NCBI GenBank assembly: GCA_016936815.1
Contig: JAFGXD010000002.1
Coordinates: 1 to 51,463, forward strand
Length of the DNA stretch: 51,463 bases
DNA from: Bacteroidales bacterium
GTDB lineage: Bacteria > Bacteroidota > Bacteroidia > Bacteroidales > GWF2-38-335
Direction: 5' to 3'
The notes under the pieces: model-generated
Database searches by the model: none
What the model saw: only the letters and a program-made list of their open reading frames with translations
Told to the model about the DNA's origin: nothing
Shown: positions 35,065-45,300 of the stretch, one piece after another
Numbering within the stretch: position 1 is the first letter of the stretch
How the letters are laid out: every line of letters starts with the position of its first letter
Translations under genes and position numbers: made by a program

Positions 35065-36378
35065 TTAAACAATTGTACCATAAATTACACCCGAAACAGT
35101 TGCCATAATTATTACTAGCAACACATAAACCAAAGTTTTTTGAGTTCCCATAACACCTCTAATTACCAACATGTTAGGCAAAGAAAGCGACGGACCGGCA
35201 AGTAATAAAGCCAAAGCAGGACCCTCTCCCATACCGGAATTCATAAGTCCTTGCAAAATTGGAACTTCTGTTAGTGTTGCAAAATACATAAATGCCCCAA
35301 CCACCGAGGCAAAGAAGTTTGCAAGAAAAGAATTTCCTCCTACCAAATACACTACCCACTCGTCGGGAACCATGCCGGCAATTTTTGTTTCATCGTGGGT
35401 AGAACCCAAAAGAAATCCTGCTACCACAACCCCCAATGCTAAAAGAGGCATTATTTGCTTTGCAAAATCCCAGGACGAAATTGTCCATTCTCTATTTTCG
35501 CCGCCGTGAAACAATGTTATTATACTTATTGCAGCAATAGCTACAACCATGGGAACAAGAGGAGAAGTTGCAAGCAAACCGCTTGCCGCAACAGCAACTG
35601 CCGATATAGCCACCCACCACCATTTTATTTTAAGAATAAAAATAAGTGAATAAACCAAAAACAAACTCCAGAAAGCTGTTATATACCATTTGTTTGCCCA
35701 GATTAAATACCAAAGACTGGTTTTATCATCAGAATCCGGTTTCCCCCAATTGGCAAAAACCAAAATAAGTACCAATGCAAAAAAATGCAAACTGGTTTTC
35801 CATAATGGCCTTGCTTCGGGCATAACAGGAATTTTCATTTGATCTGCCGCTTTTATCCTTTCCTCTTTTCTGTAAATAAAAGCCATTGCAACGCCTATTA
35901 AAATGCTGAAAACAACAGCACCAATTACCCTAGCAAGTCCCATTTCGAAACCTAAAATTCGGGCTGTTAAAATAATTGCAAGAATATTAATTGCAGGTCC
36001 GCTGTATAAAAATGTAATTGCAGGTCCCAAACCCGCTCCCCTCTTGTGAATACTTGAAAACAAAGGCAAAATTGTACATGAACAAACTGCCAAAATTGTT
36101 CCCGAAACAGAAGCAATGGTGTAAGCAAGCCATTTTTTTGCGTTGGCTCCAAAATATTTTAAAACAGCACCTTGACTAACAAATATTGAAATTACACCTG
36201 CAATAAAAAATGCAGGTAACAGACATAAAATAACATGTTCCTGCGCATACCATTTCACAAGATCCAAGGTTGCTCTTACAGCTTCGGTAAACCTTGCGCT
36301 TTCCAAAGGAAGAAAAAATGCCCCTAAGAAAAAAGCTGTAATCCAAAACAGGATTTTAATTTCCTTTTTCCATTCCAT
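35065..36378 (-). CDS. ArsP/YraQ-type permease (PF03773-like)
   Basis: 437-aa inner-membrane protein with about 9-11 hydrophobic helices. The pair Cys99/Cys101 in LAVCSCTILPLFSSI, then GAGLGPAITFLYSGPAINILA, and in the second half EVPILQGLMNSGMGEGPALALLLAGPSLSLPN, are the duplicated signature regions of this permease family. Some members (ArsP) export trivalent organoarsenicals through cysteine pairs. A hydrophilic loop lies around residues 170-190. It is the last gene of the ArsR-controlled operon, 10 bp after the ArsG-like gene, which supports a metalloid or thiol-related substrate (inference). Confidence 0.83.
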   Translation of the reverse strand: MEWKKEIKILFWITAFFLGAFFLPLESARFTEAVRATLDLVKWYAQEHVILCLLPAFFIAGVISIFVSQGAVLKYFGANAKKWLAYTIASVSGTILAVCSCTILPLFSSIHKRGAGLGPAITFLYSGPAINILAIILTARILGFEMGLARVIGAVVFSILIGVAMAFIYRKEERIKAADQMKIPVMPEARPLWKTSLHFFALVLILVFANWGKPDSDDKTSLWYLIWANKWYITAFWSLFLVYSLIFILKIKWWWVAISAVAVAASGLLATSPLVPMVVAIAAISIITLFHGGENREWTISSWDFAKQIMPLLALGVVVAGFLLGSTHDETKIAGMVPDEWVVYLVGGNSFLANFFASVVGAFMYFATLTEVPILQGLMNSGMGEGPALALLLAGPSLSLPNMLVIRGVMGTQKTLVYVLLVIIMATVSGVIYGTIV

Positions 36379-36388
36379 TATTTACAGA

Positions 36389-37084
36389 CTAAAAATAAAA
36401 AATATACAAATAATAAAATCCAACTAAAATAAAGATAACAGCTACTACCCTTCTAAACCATTTTTCGAAAATCTTCATTTTCTTGTAGAAACCGCCGACA
36501 CCGGAAATTGTAAATGCCAAAAGATAAGCTATTATTATTACAGGAAGTCCGGTGGCTATGGCAAAAACCGGAGGCAGCAATAGTCCAGATGAACTTGCAA
36601 CCGTCATTGGTATTAACATTCCGAAATACAAAACTCCTGAATAAGGACAAAAAGCAAGTGCGAAAAGAATTCCCAACAAAAGTGCGCCCCAGCGACTACT
36701 GCCTTTTTTCTCGAATTTTTCTGTGAGGTTTCCCAATCCGGGAAATTTAATTTTAATAATTCCAAGCATAAAAATGCCTATTATTATTAAAATAGGTCCT
36801 AAAAACTGCTCCCCATGAGTCTGAAAAAACTGTGCTACCTTAAAAGTACTGGCTCCGTAAAACAAAATTACACCAAGCGCTGTATAGCTTATTGTTCTTC
36901 CCAAAGTGTAAATAAGACCATTAATAAAAACAGCCTTTTTGTTTTCTAAATCTTTGCTAATATATGCAATGGCAGTAATATTTGTAGCTAATGGACAAGG
37001 ACTTATGGCTGTCATTAAACCAAGGATTAAGGCCGAAAGTAAAGGAAAATCTGAGTTTTCCAGTAAAGACTGCAAATATTCCAT
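36389..37084 (-). CDS. ArsG-like permease of the DsbD/CcdA fold
   Basis: 231 aa with six hydrophobic helices. The two Cys-Pro motifs of the CcdA/DsbD fold are present: ISPCPLATNITAIAY in the first half and LAFCPYSGVLYFGMLIP in the second. The sequence resembles the ArsG efflux permease group found with ArsF-type thioredoxin proteins. It could instead pass electrons across the membrane to the neighbouring CxxC proteins, as CcdA does. It lies between the ArsF-like gene (2 bp) and the ArsP-like permease gene (10 bp). Confidence 0.78.
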   Translation of the reverse strand: MEYLQSLLENSDFPLLSALILGLMTAISPCPLATNITAIAYISKDLENKKAVFINGLIYTLGRTISYTALGVILFYGASTFKVAQFFQTHGEQFLGPILIIIGIFMLGIIKIKFPGLGNLTEKFEKKGSSRWGALLLGILFALAFCPYSGVLYFGMLIPMTVASSSGLLLPPVFAIATGLPVIIIAYLLAFTISGVGGFYKKMKIFEKWFRRVVAVIFILVGFYYLYIFYF

Positions 37085-37086
37085 AA

Positions 37087-37500
37087 TTACTTAATTAGCT
37101 CTTTAATTTTGGTTTTAAGCAATTCTTTGTATTTATCGGGTTCGTTTTTTGCATAAGAAAAAGCCTGATCGGTAAAATCAACAACCTTTTCCTTTCCCGA
37201 CGAAACATCAATTAGCATTAAAGCAGATCCGTAAACTTTGTATTTTTTTGCAATGTCTCGGTTAGCCGTTTCATCAACATTTACAGCCTTAAAGGTAATT
37301 TCTCCATTATCAAGTTGCGTTTTATAACTTTCCTGAAGAACCTCTTCGGCATGCTTTTCAATGGCCAAGCAAGTAGGGCAACGATTTTCGGCATGGAAGT
37401 AAATAACCTTTAATTTACACTTAGTTTCTTGCGCCAAACTAAAATCACCGGTTAAAAAAACCAGCATAAATCCTAAATAAAATAAGTTTTTTGTTTTCAT
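37087..37500 (-). CDS. ArsF-like exported thioredoxin-fold protein
   Basis: 137 aa. Signal peptide (LFYLGFMLVFLTGDFSLA|QE), then a thioredoxin-like domain with Cys41 and Cys44 in IYFHAENRCPTCLAIEKHAEE. Resembles the ArsF-type proteins linked to organoarsenical reduction and efflux. Intact, unlike its paralogue directly upstream. Periplasmic location expected. Separated by 2 bp from the ArsG-like permease gene, its likely partner. Confidence 0.8.
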   Translation of the reverse strand: MKTKNLFYLGFMLVFLTGDFSLAQETKCKLKVIYFHAENRCPTCLAIEKHAEEVLQESYKTQLDNGEITFKAVNVDETANRDIAKKYKVYGSALMLIDVSSGKEKVVDFTDQAFSYAKNEPDKYKELLKTKIKELIK

Positions 37501-37504
37501 ATTT

Positions 37505-37924
37505 TTATAGCATTGATTGAACGGTTGTTTTAATTTTTTCTTCTAATTTTTCAGGATTTGAAATGGCATTCATAAACCCGAATTCTGTAAGATTTTCAAT
37601 TTGCTCTTTATCATTTTTATGCCCTCTAATAAATAAACTTGAAGAAGTAACCTCAAATTTTTCTATTAAATCGGCACTTTCGTCTTTACTCATATCAACA
37701 GCAATAAATGCAACGGTTTTGTTTTTTTGTTCTTCCGAAAAATATTTGTCCAAAGTTGCAACGGCAATTTCCTCGAAAGCCTTACAGGTAGGGCAACGGT
37801 GTTTTCAGTGAAAGTAGTAAACCTCAACATTGGCTACTTTTTCAATTTCTTTTTCTGAGGAACCATTTTCGCAGTTTGTGAAAAAGAACAATGAAATAAT
37901 TGAAAGAAATAGAATTTTTTTCAT
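37505..37924 (-). pseudogene. ArsF-like lipoprotein gene with in-frame TGA at codon 40
   Basis: Read through, this is a 139-residue paralogue of the next gene. ATG at 37924, lipobox FFTNC (Cys18), then VEVYYFH, a TGA stop (37807-37805), KHRCPTCKAFEE with Cys44/Cys47, and a normal thioredoxin-like C-terminal part to 37505. All of it stays in one frame, so a single base accounts for the break. TGA sits where the intact paralogue has Ala (YFHAENRCPTC). It may be a new nonsense mutation, a sequence error, or, less likely, selenocysteine, since the aligned position is not a cysteine. Between the small thioredoxin and second ArsF-like genes of the operon. Confidence 0.75.
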
Positions 37925-37928
37925 CTTG

Positions 37929-38171
37929 CTATTTGTTTTTTGAAGTTAATATTTCTTTTAATTCGGAGTTGGATGGAACTCTGCCCGAAAAAATTACCTC
38001 TTCGTTTATTACCAAACCGGGCGTTCTCATAACATTATAGGTCATAATGTCCATAATATCATCTACTTTCGAAACTTCGGCTTCTATACCTAGCTCTTCA
38101 ACAACTTGTTTTACTTGCTTTTCAAGAGTTATGCACTTGGGGCAACCGGGTCCTAAAACTTTTATTTTCAT
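37929..38171 (-). CDS. Small thioredoxin-like protein with CPKC motif
   Basis: 80 aa, cytoplasmic (no signal peptide), of the small-glutaredoxin/MTH895-like "redox-active disulfide protein" group. It opens MKIKVLGPGCPKC, with the active CxxC at residues 10-13, and has the cis-Pro loop in MRTPGLVINEEVIFSG. I chose the ATG at 38171; a longer frame from 38201 would overlap the repressor gene by 13 bp and adds no family sequence. Second gene of the operon, 17 bp after the repressor; likely a cytoplasmic thiol donor to the exported redox proteins (inference). Confidence 0.88.
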   Translation of the reverse strand: MKIKVLGPGCPKCITLEKQVKQVVEELGIEAEVSKVDDIMDIMTYNVMRTPGLVINEEVIFSGRVPSNSELKEILTSKNK

Positions 38172-38188
38172 ATTATTATATTTATTGG

Positions 38189-38503
38189 TTAAACATTGCA
38201 ATTTTTTGTTTCTATTTTATTATTGAAAAACGATTCCATAAGCTTCCGGGCTTCTAACCATCGTTGTCTGTTAATACAATATTTTATTTTTGGAGGAAGA
38301 ATTTCCCCTTGAATTAAACCTGCCTTTTTAAGTTCCTTAAGGTGTTGCGACAAAGTTGATCTAGCAATAGGGAGCAATTCGGCCATATCGCCACTATAAC
38401 AACATGATTGACTATTTAATATTTCAAGAATTTGAATTCTGACAGGATGAGATAAAGCCTTGGCTATTAAGGCGGTATTGGTTTGAATTGTTGTATATTT
38501 CAT
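38189..38503 (-). CDS. ArsR-family transcriptional repressor
   Basis: 104-aa winged-helix regulator. It opens with the typical LIAKALSHPVRIQILEIL; the recognition helix region is ARSTLSQHLKELKKAGLI. A Cys-Cys pair (QSCCYSGDM, residues 34-35), at the start of the region where ArsR proteins bind As/Sb, plus Cys at residue 102 (NCNV), may form the sensing site. First gene of the operon that follows. The palindrome at 38517-38534, overlapping the expected transcription start, is the likely operator, so it should repress its own operon until the inducer binds. Confidence 0.9.
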   Translation of the reverse strand: MKYTTIQTNTALIAKALSHPVRIQILEILNSQSCCYSGDMAELLPIARSTLSQHLKELKKAGLIQGEILPPKIKYCINRQRWLEARKLMESFFNNKIETKNCNV

Positions 38504-38509
38504 TTTTCA

Positions 38510-38534
38510 TTTCGTATTTCGTAAAATTACGAAA
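38510..38534. promoter_or_regulatory. Probable ArsR operator
   Basis: TTTCGTAA (38517-38524), AA, TTACGAAA (38527-38534) is an 18-bp inverted repeat with perfect 8-bp arms, 13 bp upstream of the repressor start. A further direct half-site TTTCGTA lies at 38510-38516. The palindrome directly abuts the -7 element and covers the predicted transcription start. Confidence 0.8.
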
Positions 38535-38566
38535 CAAATGTATTATAAAAATATGGCAGTTGCAAA
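38535..38566 (-). promoter_or_regulatory. Promoter of the ArsR-controlled operon
   Basis: On the minus strand: TTTG (38566-38563), a 20-bp spacer and TACATTTG (38542-38535), a full match to the Bacteroidota housekeeping promoter. Confidence 0.78.
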
Positions 38567-38725
38567 GTTTAAGAGGTTGCTTTAACAAAATATTAACAAC
38601 ATTCTGTTATTTATTAGCATTATTGGCAGATAAATAATCAAAATGAAAAATACTATTATTTATGCCACAAAAATCTTTAAAAATAAGTTTAGAGCAGTAT
38701 TATTTTCTAATCATTTTTTTTTATG

Positions 38726-38733
38726 TATTTTTG
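38726..38733 (+). promoter_or_regulatory. -7 element of ruvA-sprA
   Basis: TATTTTTG matches TAnnTTTG and lies 30 bp before the ruvA ATG. The upstream sequence is A/T-only where a -33 TTG would be expected, so this is a partial match. Confidence 0.45.
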
Positions 38734-38763
38734 CCCGTTTATTAGTCAATTATTATTGATTTT

Positions 38764-39348
38764 ATGTACGAATTTATCGTAGGAAAAATAATTGAAGCCA
38801 CACCGGCTTATTGCATATTGGAAAACAATGGCATTGGTTATTATATTAATATTTCTCTCAATACTTATTCAGGCATTTCACAAGAACAGGAAAAGAGCAA
38901 ACTCTTTATTCATCATGTTGTTAGAGAAGATGCCCAACTGCTTTTTGGTTTTGCCGGAAAGAAGGAAAGAGAACTTTTTCGTCTCCTAATCTCTGTATCG
39001 GGCGTTGGTGCCAATACTGCACGTATGATTCTTTCTTCACTTACCCCCGACGAAATTCAAATGGCAATTGTAGAGGGGAATGTTGCTGTGCTTCAAAGTG
39101 TTAAGGGAATAGGAGCAAAATCAGCACAAAGAATAATTGTAGATTTAAGAGATAAAGCCGGAAAGCCTGGTGACGATAATATTTTAAAAATTGAGAGTCT
39201 TGGAAAAAACCGGAACGAAGCTTTGTCTGCCTTGGTAACACTGGGTTTTCCAAAAAACTCTGTTGAAAAGGTGTTGGAAAAAATATGCAAGCAAAACAAT
39301 AATTTGCCCGTAGAGGAGTTAGTGAAACAAGCATTAAAAAACCTTTAA
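38764..39348 (+). CDS. ruvA: Holliday junction DNA helicase subunit RuvA
   Basis: 194-aa junction-binding protein that loads RuvB for branch migration. Domain I is an OB-fold (MYEFIVGKIIEATPAYCILE, then NNGIGYYINI). Domain II has two helix-hairpin-helix motifs (LISVSGVGANTARMIL and LQSVKGIGAKSAQRII). Domain III is a UBA-like RuvB-contact region (NEALSALVTLGFPKNSVEKVL). ruvB is not in the window. sprA follows 3 bp after its stop. Confidence 0.97.
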   Translation: MYEFIVGKIIEATPAYCILENNGIGYYINISLNTYSGISQEQEKSKLFIHHVVREDAQLLFGFAGKKERELFRLLISVSGVGANTARMILSSLTPDEIQMAIVEGNVAVLQSVKGIGAKSAQRIIVDLRDKAGKPGDDNILKIESLGKNRNEALSALVTLGFPKNSVEKVLEKICKQNNNLPVEELVKQALKNL

Positions 39349-39351
39349 CAT

Positions 39352-42300
39352 TTGAAAGACTTTTTTAAATATTTTGTAAGCGGAACACTAATGGTGATTT
39401 TTTTGTCATTTATGCCTAACGTAAATGCCGAAGACTTCCGAAATCATTACATTTCAACACCACCAGATTCAATAATTCCAAGTATTGATACACCTGTTAC
39501 TCTGCCTTACCCCATAAACACTAACGGCGAATATCCTTTAAATGGACAACCGCCTAAATCGGCACTTTATTTAGATCAACCTTCAAATGTTACAACCGAT
39601 GTGCAATACGATGCCGAAAACGACGAATATATAATTCAGGAAAAAATCGGGAATATTAATTACGGCCCACCTATTGTTGTTTCTTCAGAAGATTACAGAA
39701 AATACGATTTCGACAGGGCTATAAATGATTATTGGAAACAGAAATTCAGAACAGAATCTTTTACTTCTCAAGGCGGCCTTATTCCAAAAATTAATCTGGG
39801 TGGTGATTTAGGCGATGCTATCGGTCCGATTGATATTAAACCGCAAGGCTCTGCTGAACTTATTTTTGGATTGCAAATAAACAAAATCGAGAATCCTCAA
39901 TTGCCAATAAGACTTCAGAGAACTACTACTTTCGACTTTCAGGAAAAAATACAAATGAATGTTACCGGTAATATTGGCGACCGATTAAAATTAAGCACCA
40001 ATTATAATACTGAAGCTACTTTCGATTTCGAAAATAAAATGAATCTTCAATACGAAGGAAAAGAAGATGAAATAATTCAGAAAATTGAAGCAGGAGACGT
40101 TAATCTTCCTCTTTCAGGATCTCTTATTACCGGTAGCCAAAGTCTTTTTGGTATTAAAACCGAAATGAAATTCGGAAAACTTACTGCCACAACAGTTTTC
40201 TCTCAACAAAAAGGTAAATCCCAGGTTATTGAAGTTGAAGGCGGAGCACAAACCAACGATTTTGAGGTTTATGCAGATTCTTACGAAGCAAACAAACACT
40301 TCTTTCTTGCGCAATATTTCCGAGACAGATACGATGAGGCAAATTCTCAACTTCCAACAATTATTTCTTCGGTAAACATTTCAAGAGTTGAAGTTTGGGT
40401 TACCAATAAAACAGGAAACTACGAGGAATCCAGAAACATAATTGGTTTTATGGATTTGGCCGAAGAATACAACGTAGAAACAGGTCTTTCAAACATTTAT
40501 GCACAAGATTATGTGTACCCTGAACCTATAATTGATTATATTCCATACAACGAGCAGAATAACCTTTATACCGAAATGACAACAACTTATTCGGGTATTC
40601 GTTCCATTAACGATATTTCCAGCACACTTGCAGGCTTGGCAATGGATCCCACTAATTTTGTTGCAGGAAGAGATTACGAAAAAATTGAAAACGCTAGAAG
40701 ACTAAAAGAAACCGAATATACACTTAACCGCGAATTAGGTTATATTTCTCTTAATTCTTCTCTTAATGCCGACGAAGTTCTTGCTGTTGCTTTCGAATAT
40801 ACAACGCGTGACGGTAAAGTTTATCAGGTTGGTGAATTTTCTAATGGTGGTATTCAGGCTCCTCAAACGCTTATTGTTAAGCTTCTTAGAGGAACATCTT
40901 TTACTCCAAGATACCCAACCTGGAAGCTAATGATGAAAAACGTTTATGCGCTCGGTGCTTACCAAATAAATCCACTCGATTTTCAATTGCATGTTATGTA
41001 TCAAAACGACAAAACAGGCTCCGAAATAAATTATCTGCCCGAAGGTGCAATTGCAAATACTATATTATTGAAGATTCTAAATCTAGATAGAACAAACTCA
41101 CAGGGCGATGCCTCACCAGATGGTCAATTCGACTTCCTTCCCGGAAAAACTATAAATCCAACTAATGGAAGAATATATTTTCCTGTTTTGGAGCCTTTTG
41201 GAAGTCATTTGCGAAAGAAAATTACCGACAATAATCCGGCAAATGAAGAACTTAACGCAATTGCCGACTATTACGTTTTTCAAGAACTTTACGATTCTAC
41301 CCAAAGTACAGCTCAACAAAGAGCAGATAAAAATAAATTCTTGATAAAAGGAAAATATCAATCATCCTCAAGTTCTGAAATAGCTCTTAATGCTTATAAT
41401 ATTCCTCAGGGTTCTGTGCAAATAACTGCCGGTGCTGCACAGTTGGTCGAAAACATTGACTACACGGTAGATTATAATCTTGGTAGGGTAAAAATTCTTA
41501 ATCAGGGTTTGCTCGAATCAGGAACTCCCATAAAAATTTCTCTTGAATCTAATACCATGTTCAACATTCAGAGTAAAACTCTAATGGGAACTAATCTGGA
41601 TTACAGATTCTCTAACGATTTTAATATTGGAGCTACAATTCTTAATCTTACCGAACGACCTCTTACTCAAAAAACCAGTATTGGCGACGAACCTATTTCA
41701 AACACAATTTGGGGCGTTAATGCAAATTACCGCACAGAAGCTCCATATTTAACCAAAATGATAGATAAATTGCCATTCTTGGAAACAAAAGCTCAGTCTA
41801 TTATTACTACCAATGTTGAATTTGCTCAACTTCTTCCCGGTCATCCAAAACTTAAGGGCATAGATAAAAGTGGGGTTTCTTACATAGACGATTTTGAAGG
41901 CAGTAAAACATCAATAGATATAAGGTCTTTTGCAGCTTGGACTATTTCCAGTACTCCCTCCGGTAATTTTCCTGAAGGAATTCTTAACGATTCTGTTTGG
42001 TATGGCTATAACCGAGCTAGATTAGGTTGGTACGTAATTGACCCGATTCTTAACCGAAAAAGTGCTAATCGTCCCGACCATCTTTCCGATGACGAACTTT
42101 CAAATCACTTAACCAGAGAAGTTTACGAAAACGAGATTTTCCCTTTTAAAGAAAGTCAAAATGGTATTCCAACAAACATAGCGGTTCTTAACCTGGCTTT
42201 CTACCCTAGCGAAAAAGGGCCTTACAACTACGACGTTAATCCTACCTCAGTTTCGGCAGGTGTTAATGCAGATGGAAAACTTAACAATCCAATTTCTCGT

Positions 42301-45300
42301 TGGGGTGGTATCATGAGAGATTTACAAACCAACGATTTTGAAGCTGCAAATATTGAGTTTATTGAATTTTGGATGATGGATCCATTTGTTTACAATAAAG
42401 ACCATAACGGCGGGCAGCTTTATTTTAACCTTGGAAATGTCTCGGAAGATATTTTGAAAGATTCGAGAAAATCTTTTGAAAACGGACTTCCTATTACCGA
42501 AGAAGCAACTTTGGTAGACTCAACTGCATGGGGTAGAGTACCAATTCAGCAGGCTTTGGTAAATGCATTCGATAACGATGCAAATTCAAGAACTTATCAG
42601 GATGTTGGGCTTGATGGTTTACGAACCGACGACGAAAGATCCTTTTTCAATCATTATGTCAATGCCGTAAAAGCAGCCCACGGAGAAACCTCAGCAGCTT
42701 ATAATCAGGCTCTTCAGGATCCTTCAAGCGACGATTTTATGTTCTTTAGAGGAACCGAACAAGATAATGACCAATTAGGCATTTTAGATCGCTACAAAAA
42801 ATATAACGGACTAGAAGGAAACTCGCCAACCTCAGAGCAATCTACCGAAAGCTATCCAACATCTGCTACAACAATTCCAAACGTTGAAGATATTAACCGA
42901 GATAACACACTTAGCGAAACAGAAAGTTACTTCCAATACAGAATAGACCTTAAGCCGGAAACAATGGAAATAGGAGAAAATTTTATCTACGACAAAATTG
43001 ATGCTCCTGTAACCTTAGAAAACAGCACAAAAGATACCGTAACTTGGTATCAGTTTAAAATTCCAATTCAGGCTTGGGAAAAAGCTGTTGGTTCAATAAG
43101 TGACTTTAAATCAATTCGTTTCGTTAGAATGTTCCTTACAGGCTTCGACGAAGAAATATTCTTAAGGTTTGCAACTATGGATCTTGTTAGAGGCGACTGG
43201 AGAAAATACCAGTTCTCTATGCGCGAACCGGGTTTCTATCCTGCTCCTTCAAATGGAAATAATACTGAATTCGATATTTCTGCTGTGAATATTGAGGAAA
43301 ATGGAAAACGACAGCCAATTAATTACGTTCTGCCTCCTGGTGTTTCGAGAGTTATTGACCCAACAAACCCACAACTTCGTCAGCTTAACGAACAGTCTAT
43401 TGTATTAAAAGTCTGTAATTTAGAAGATGGTGACGCCAAAGCTGCATATAAAAACGTAAACATGGACGTTAGGCAGTACAAAAGACTGGAGCTTGAAATT
43501 CATGCCGAAGAAAATGGAGAACCGCTTAACGATGGGGATTTACGTGCTTTCTTAAGATTGGGAACCGATTATCAACAAAACTATTACGAATATGAAGTTC
43601 CTTTAGTAATAACACCTCCCGGTTCTTATAACAACGACAATGAAACTGATAGAGAAATTGTTTGGCCAAGTTCAAACAGAATAGATTTCGATTTCGAACT
43701 GCTACAGGAAGTAAAACAAAAACGAAACGACTTGTTGCGAAATGGCGATATTCTTATTACCGACATTTACGAATTTAATAGTGGAAAATCCAGAATTAGA
43801 ATAAGAGGAAATCCAAACCTTTCCAATATTAAAACAATTATGATTGGTTTACGAAACCCCAACGAACAAACCAATCCCGATCCCGACGACGGACTTCCTA
43901 AATGTGGTGAAGTTTGGATGAACGAATTAAGACTTTCCGATTTTAACGAAAAAGGCGGATGGGCTGCCATTGGTAGAGTAAATGCACGCCTTGCCGACTG
44001 TGGAACCATTAATGTTGCCGGTCAGACTAGTAAACCGGGTTTTGGTAGCATTGAAAAGAAAGTACAGGAAAGAAGTCAGGAGGACGTTTACCAATACGAT
44101 ATTGCTTCTAATTTGGAACTTGGCAAATTCTTCCCGGAAAAAACAGGCGTGCGTATTCCAATGCACGTAGGATACTCGGAAGGAATTATTAATCCTCAAT
44201 TTAACCCACTTGACCCCGATATTCCTCTTAAAGTAGCAATGAACGACCCAAATATTACACAAGAACAAAAAGACTCAATTAAGTTCTTTGCTCAGAATTA
44301 TACTAAGAGAAAGAGCTTGAATTTTACTAACGTTAAAATTAACAAAAGCACAACAAAACCAAAGATTTACGACATTAATAACTGGGCCGCCAATTATTCA
44401 TTCAGTGAAATGTATACAAGAAATGTAAATACTGAAAAAAATCTTACAAAAAATTATAGAGGAGGAATCGCCTATAATTACAACACAACACCAAAAAACT
44501 ATACACCTTTTAAAAGTGTAAAAAATAAAAACCTTAAGCTTATTAAAGATTTTAACTATTATCTTTTGCCACAACAATTGTCGTTTAGAACAGATTTAGA
44601 TCGAAGGTATAATGAATTGAAATTAAGAAATATAAGTACCCCAGATATGCTTATTGAGCCATCTTATAATAAAGATTTTACCTGGAGTAGGCTTTACGAC
44701 CTAAAATACAACCTTACCAAAAATATGAAGATGGATTTTACGGCTACAAACCTTGCCAGAATAGACGAACCCGATGGCGTGGTTGATAAAGACCTGTACA
44801 AAACCGAATACGATTTATGGAAGGACTCTGTAATGACAAACCTCAAAAATCTTGGAAGAACAACTCAATATTCTCACCAATTAGACCTTACTTATACAAT
44901 TCCAATTAATAAAATTAAGCAGCTAGATTGGGTTTCTGCTTCAACTCGTTATAGTGCAACTTACAACTGGACTGCCGGGCCTGCACTTCCCGACTCTACT
45001 GATTACGATCCGGGTAATACAATTAGAAACTCCAGAAATATGCAGGCAAATCTGCAGTTAAACATGCTTAATCTTTATAATAAAGTTCCTTATCTTAAGA
45101 AGGTTAACCAAAAATACAGGTCAAGAGGCAACCAAAGAAAACCGGAGAAAAAATTCGAAAACGTTCAGTATCCCGGTAAAGATGAGGATAAAGTTCACGT
45201 TCGACTTTCTGCCAATGTACCCAAATTTATTAACCACAAACTTAAAACCGAAGATGTTGAAATAAAGGTGCTTGATACCTTGGGTAAAGAAATTAAAGGA

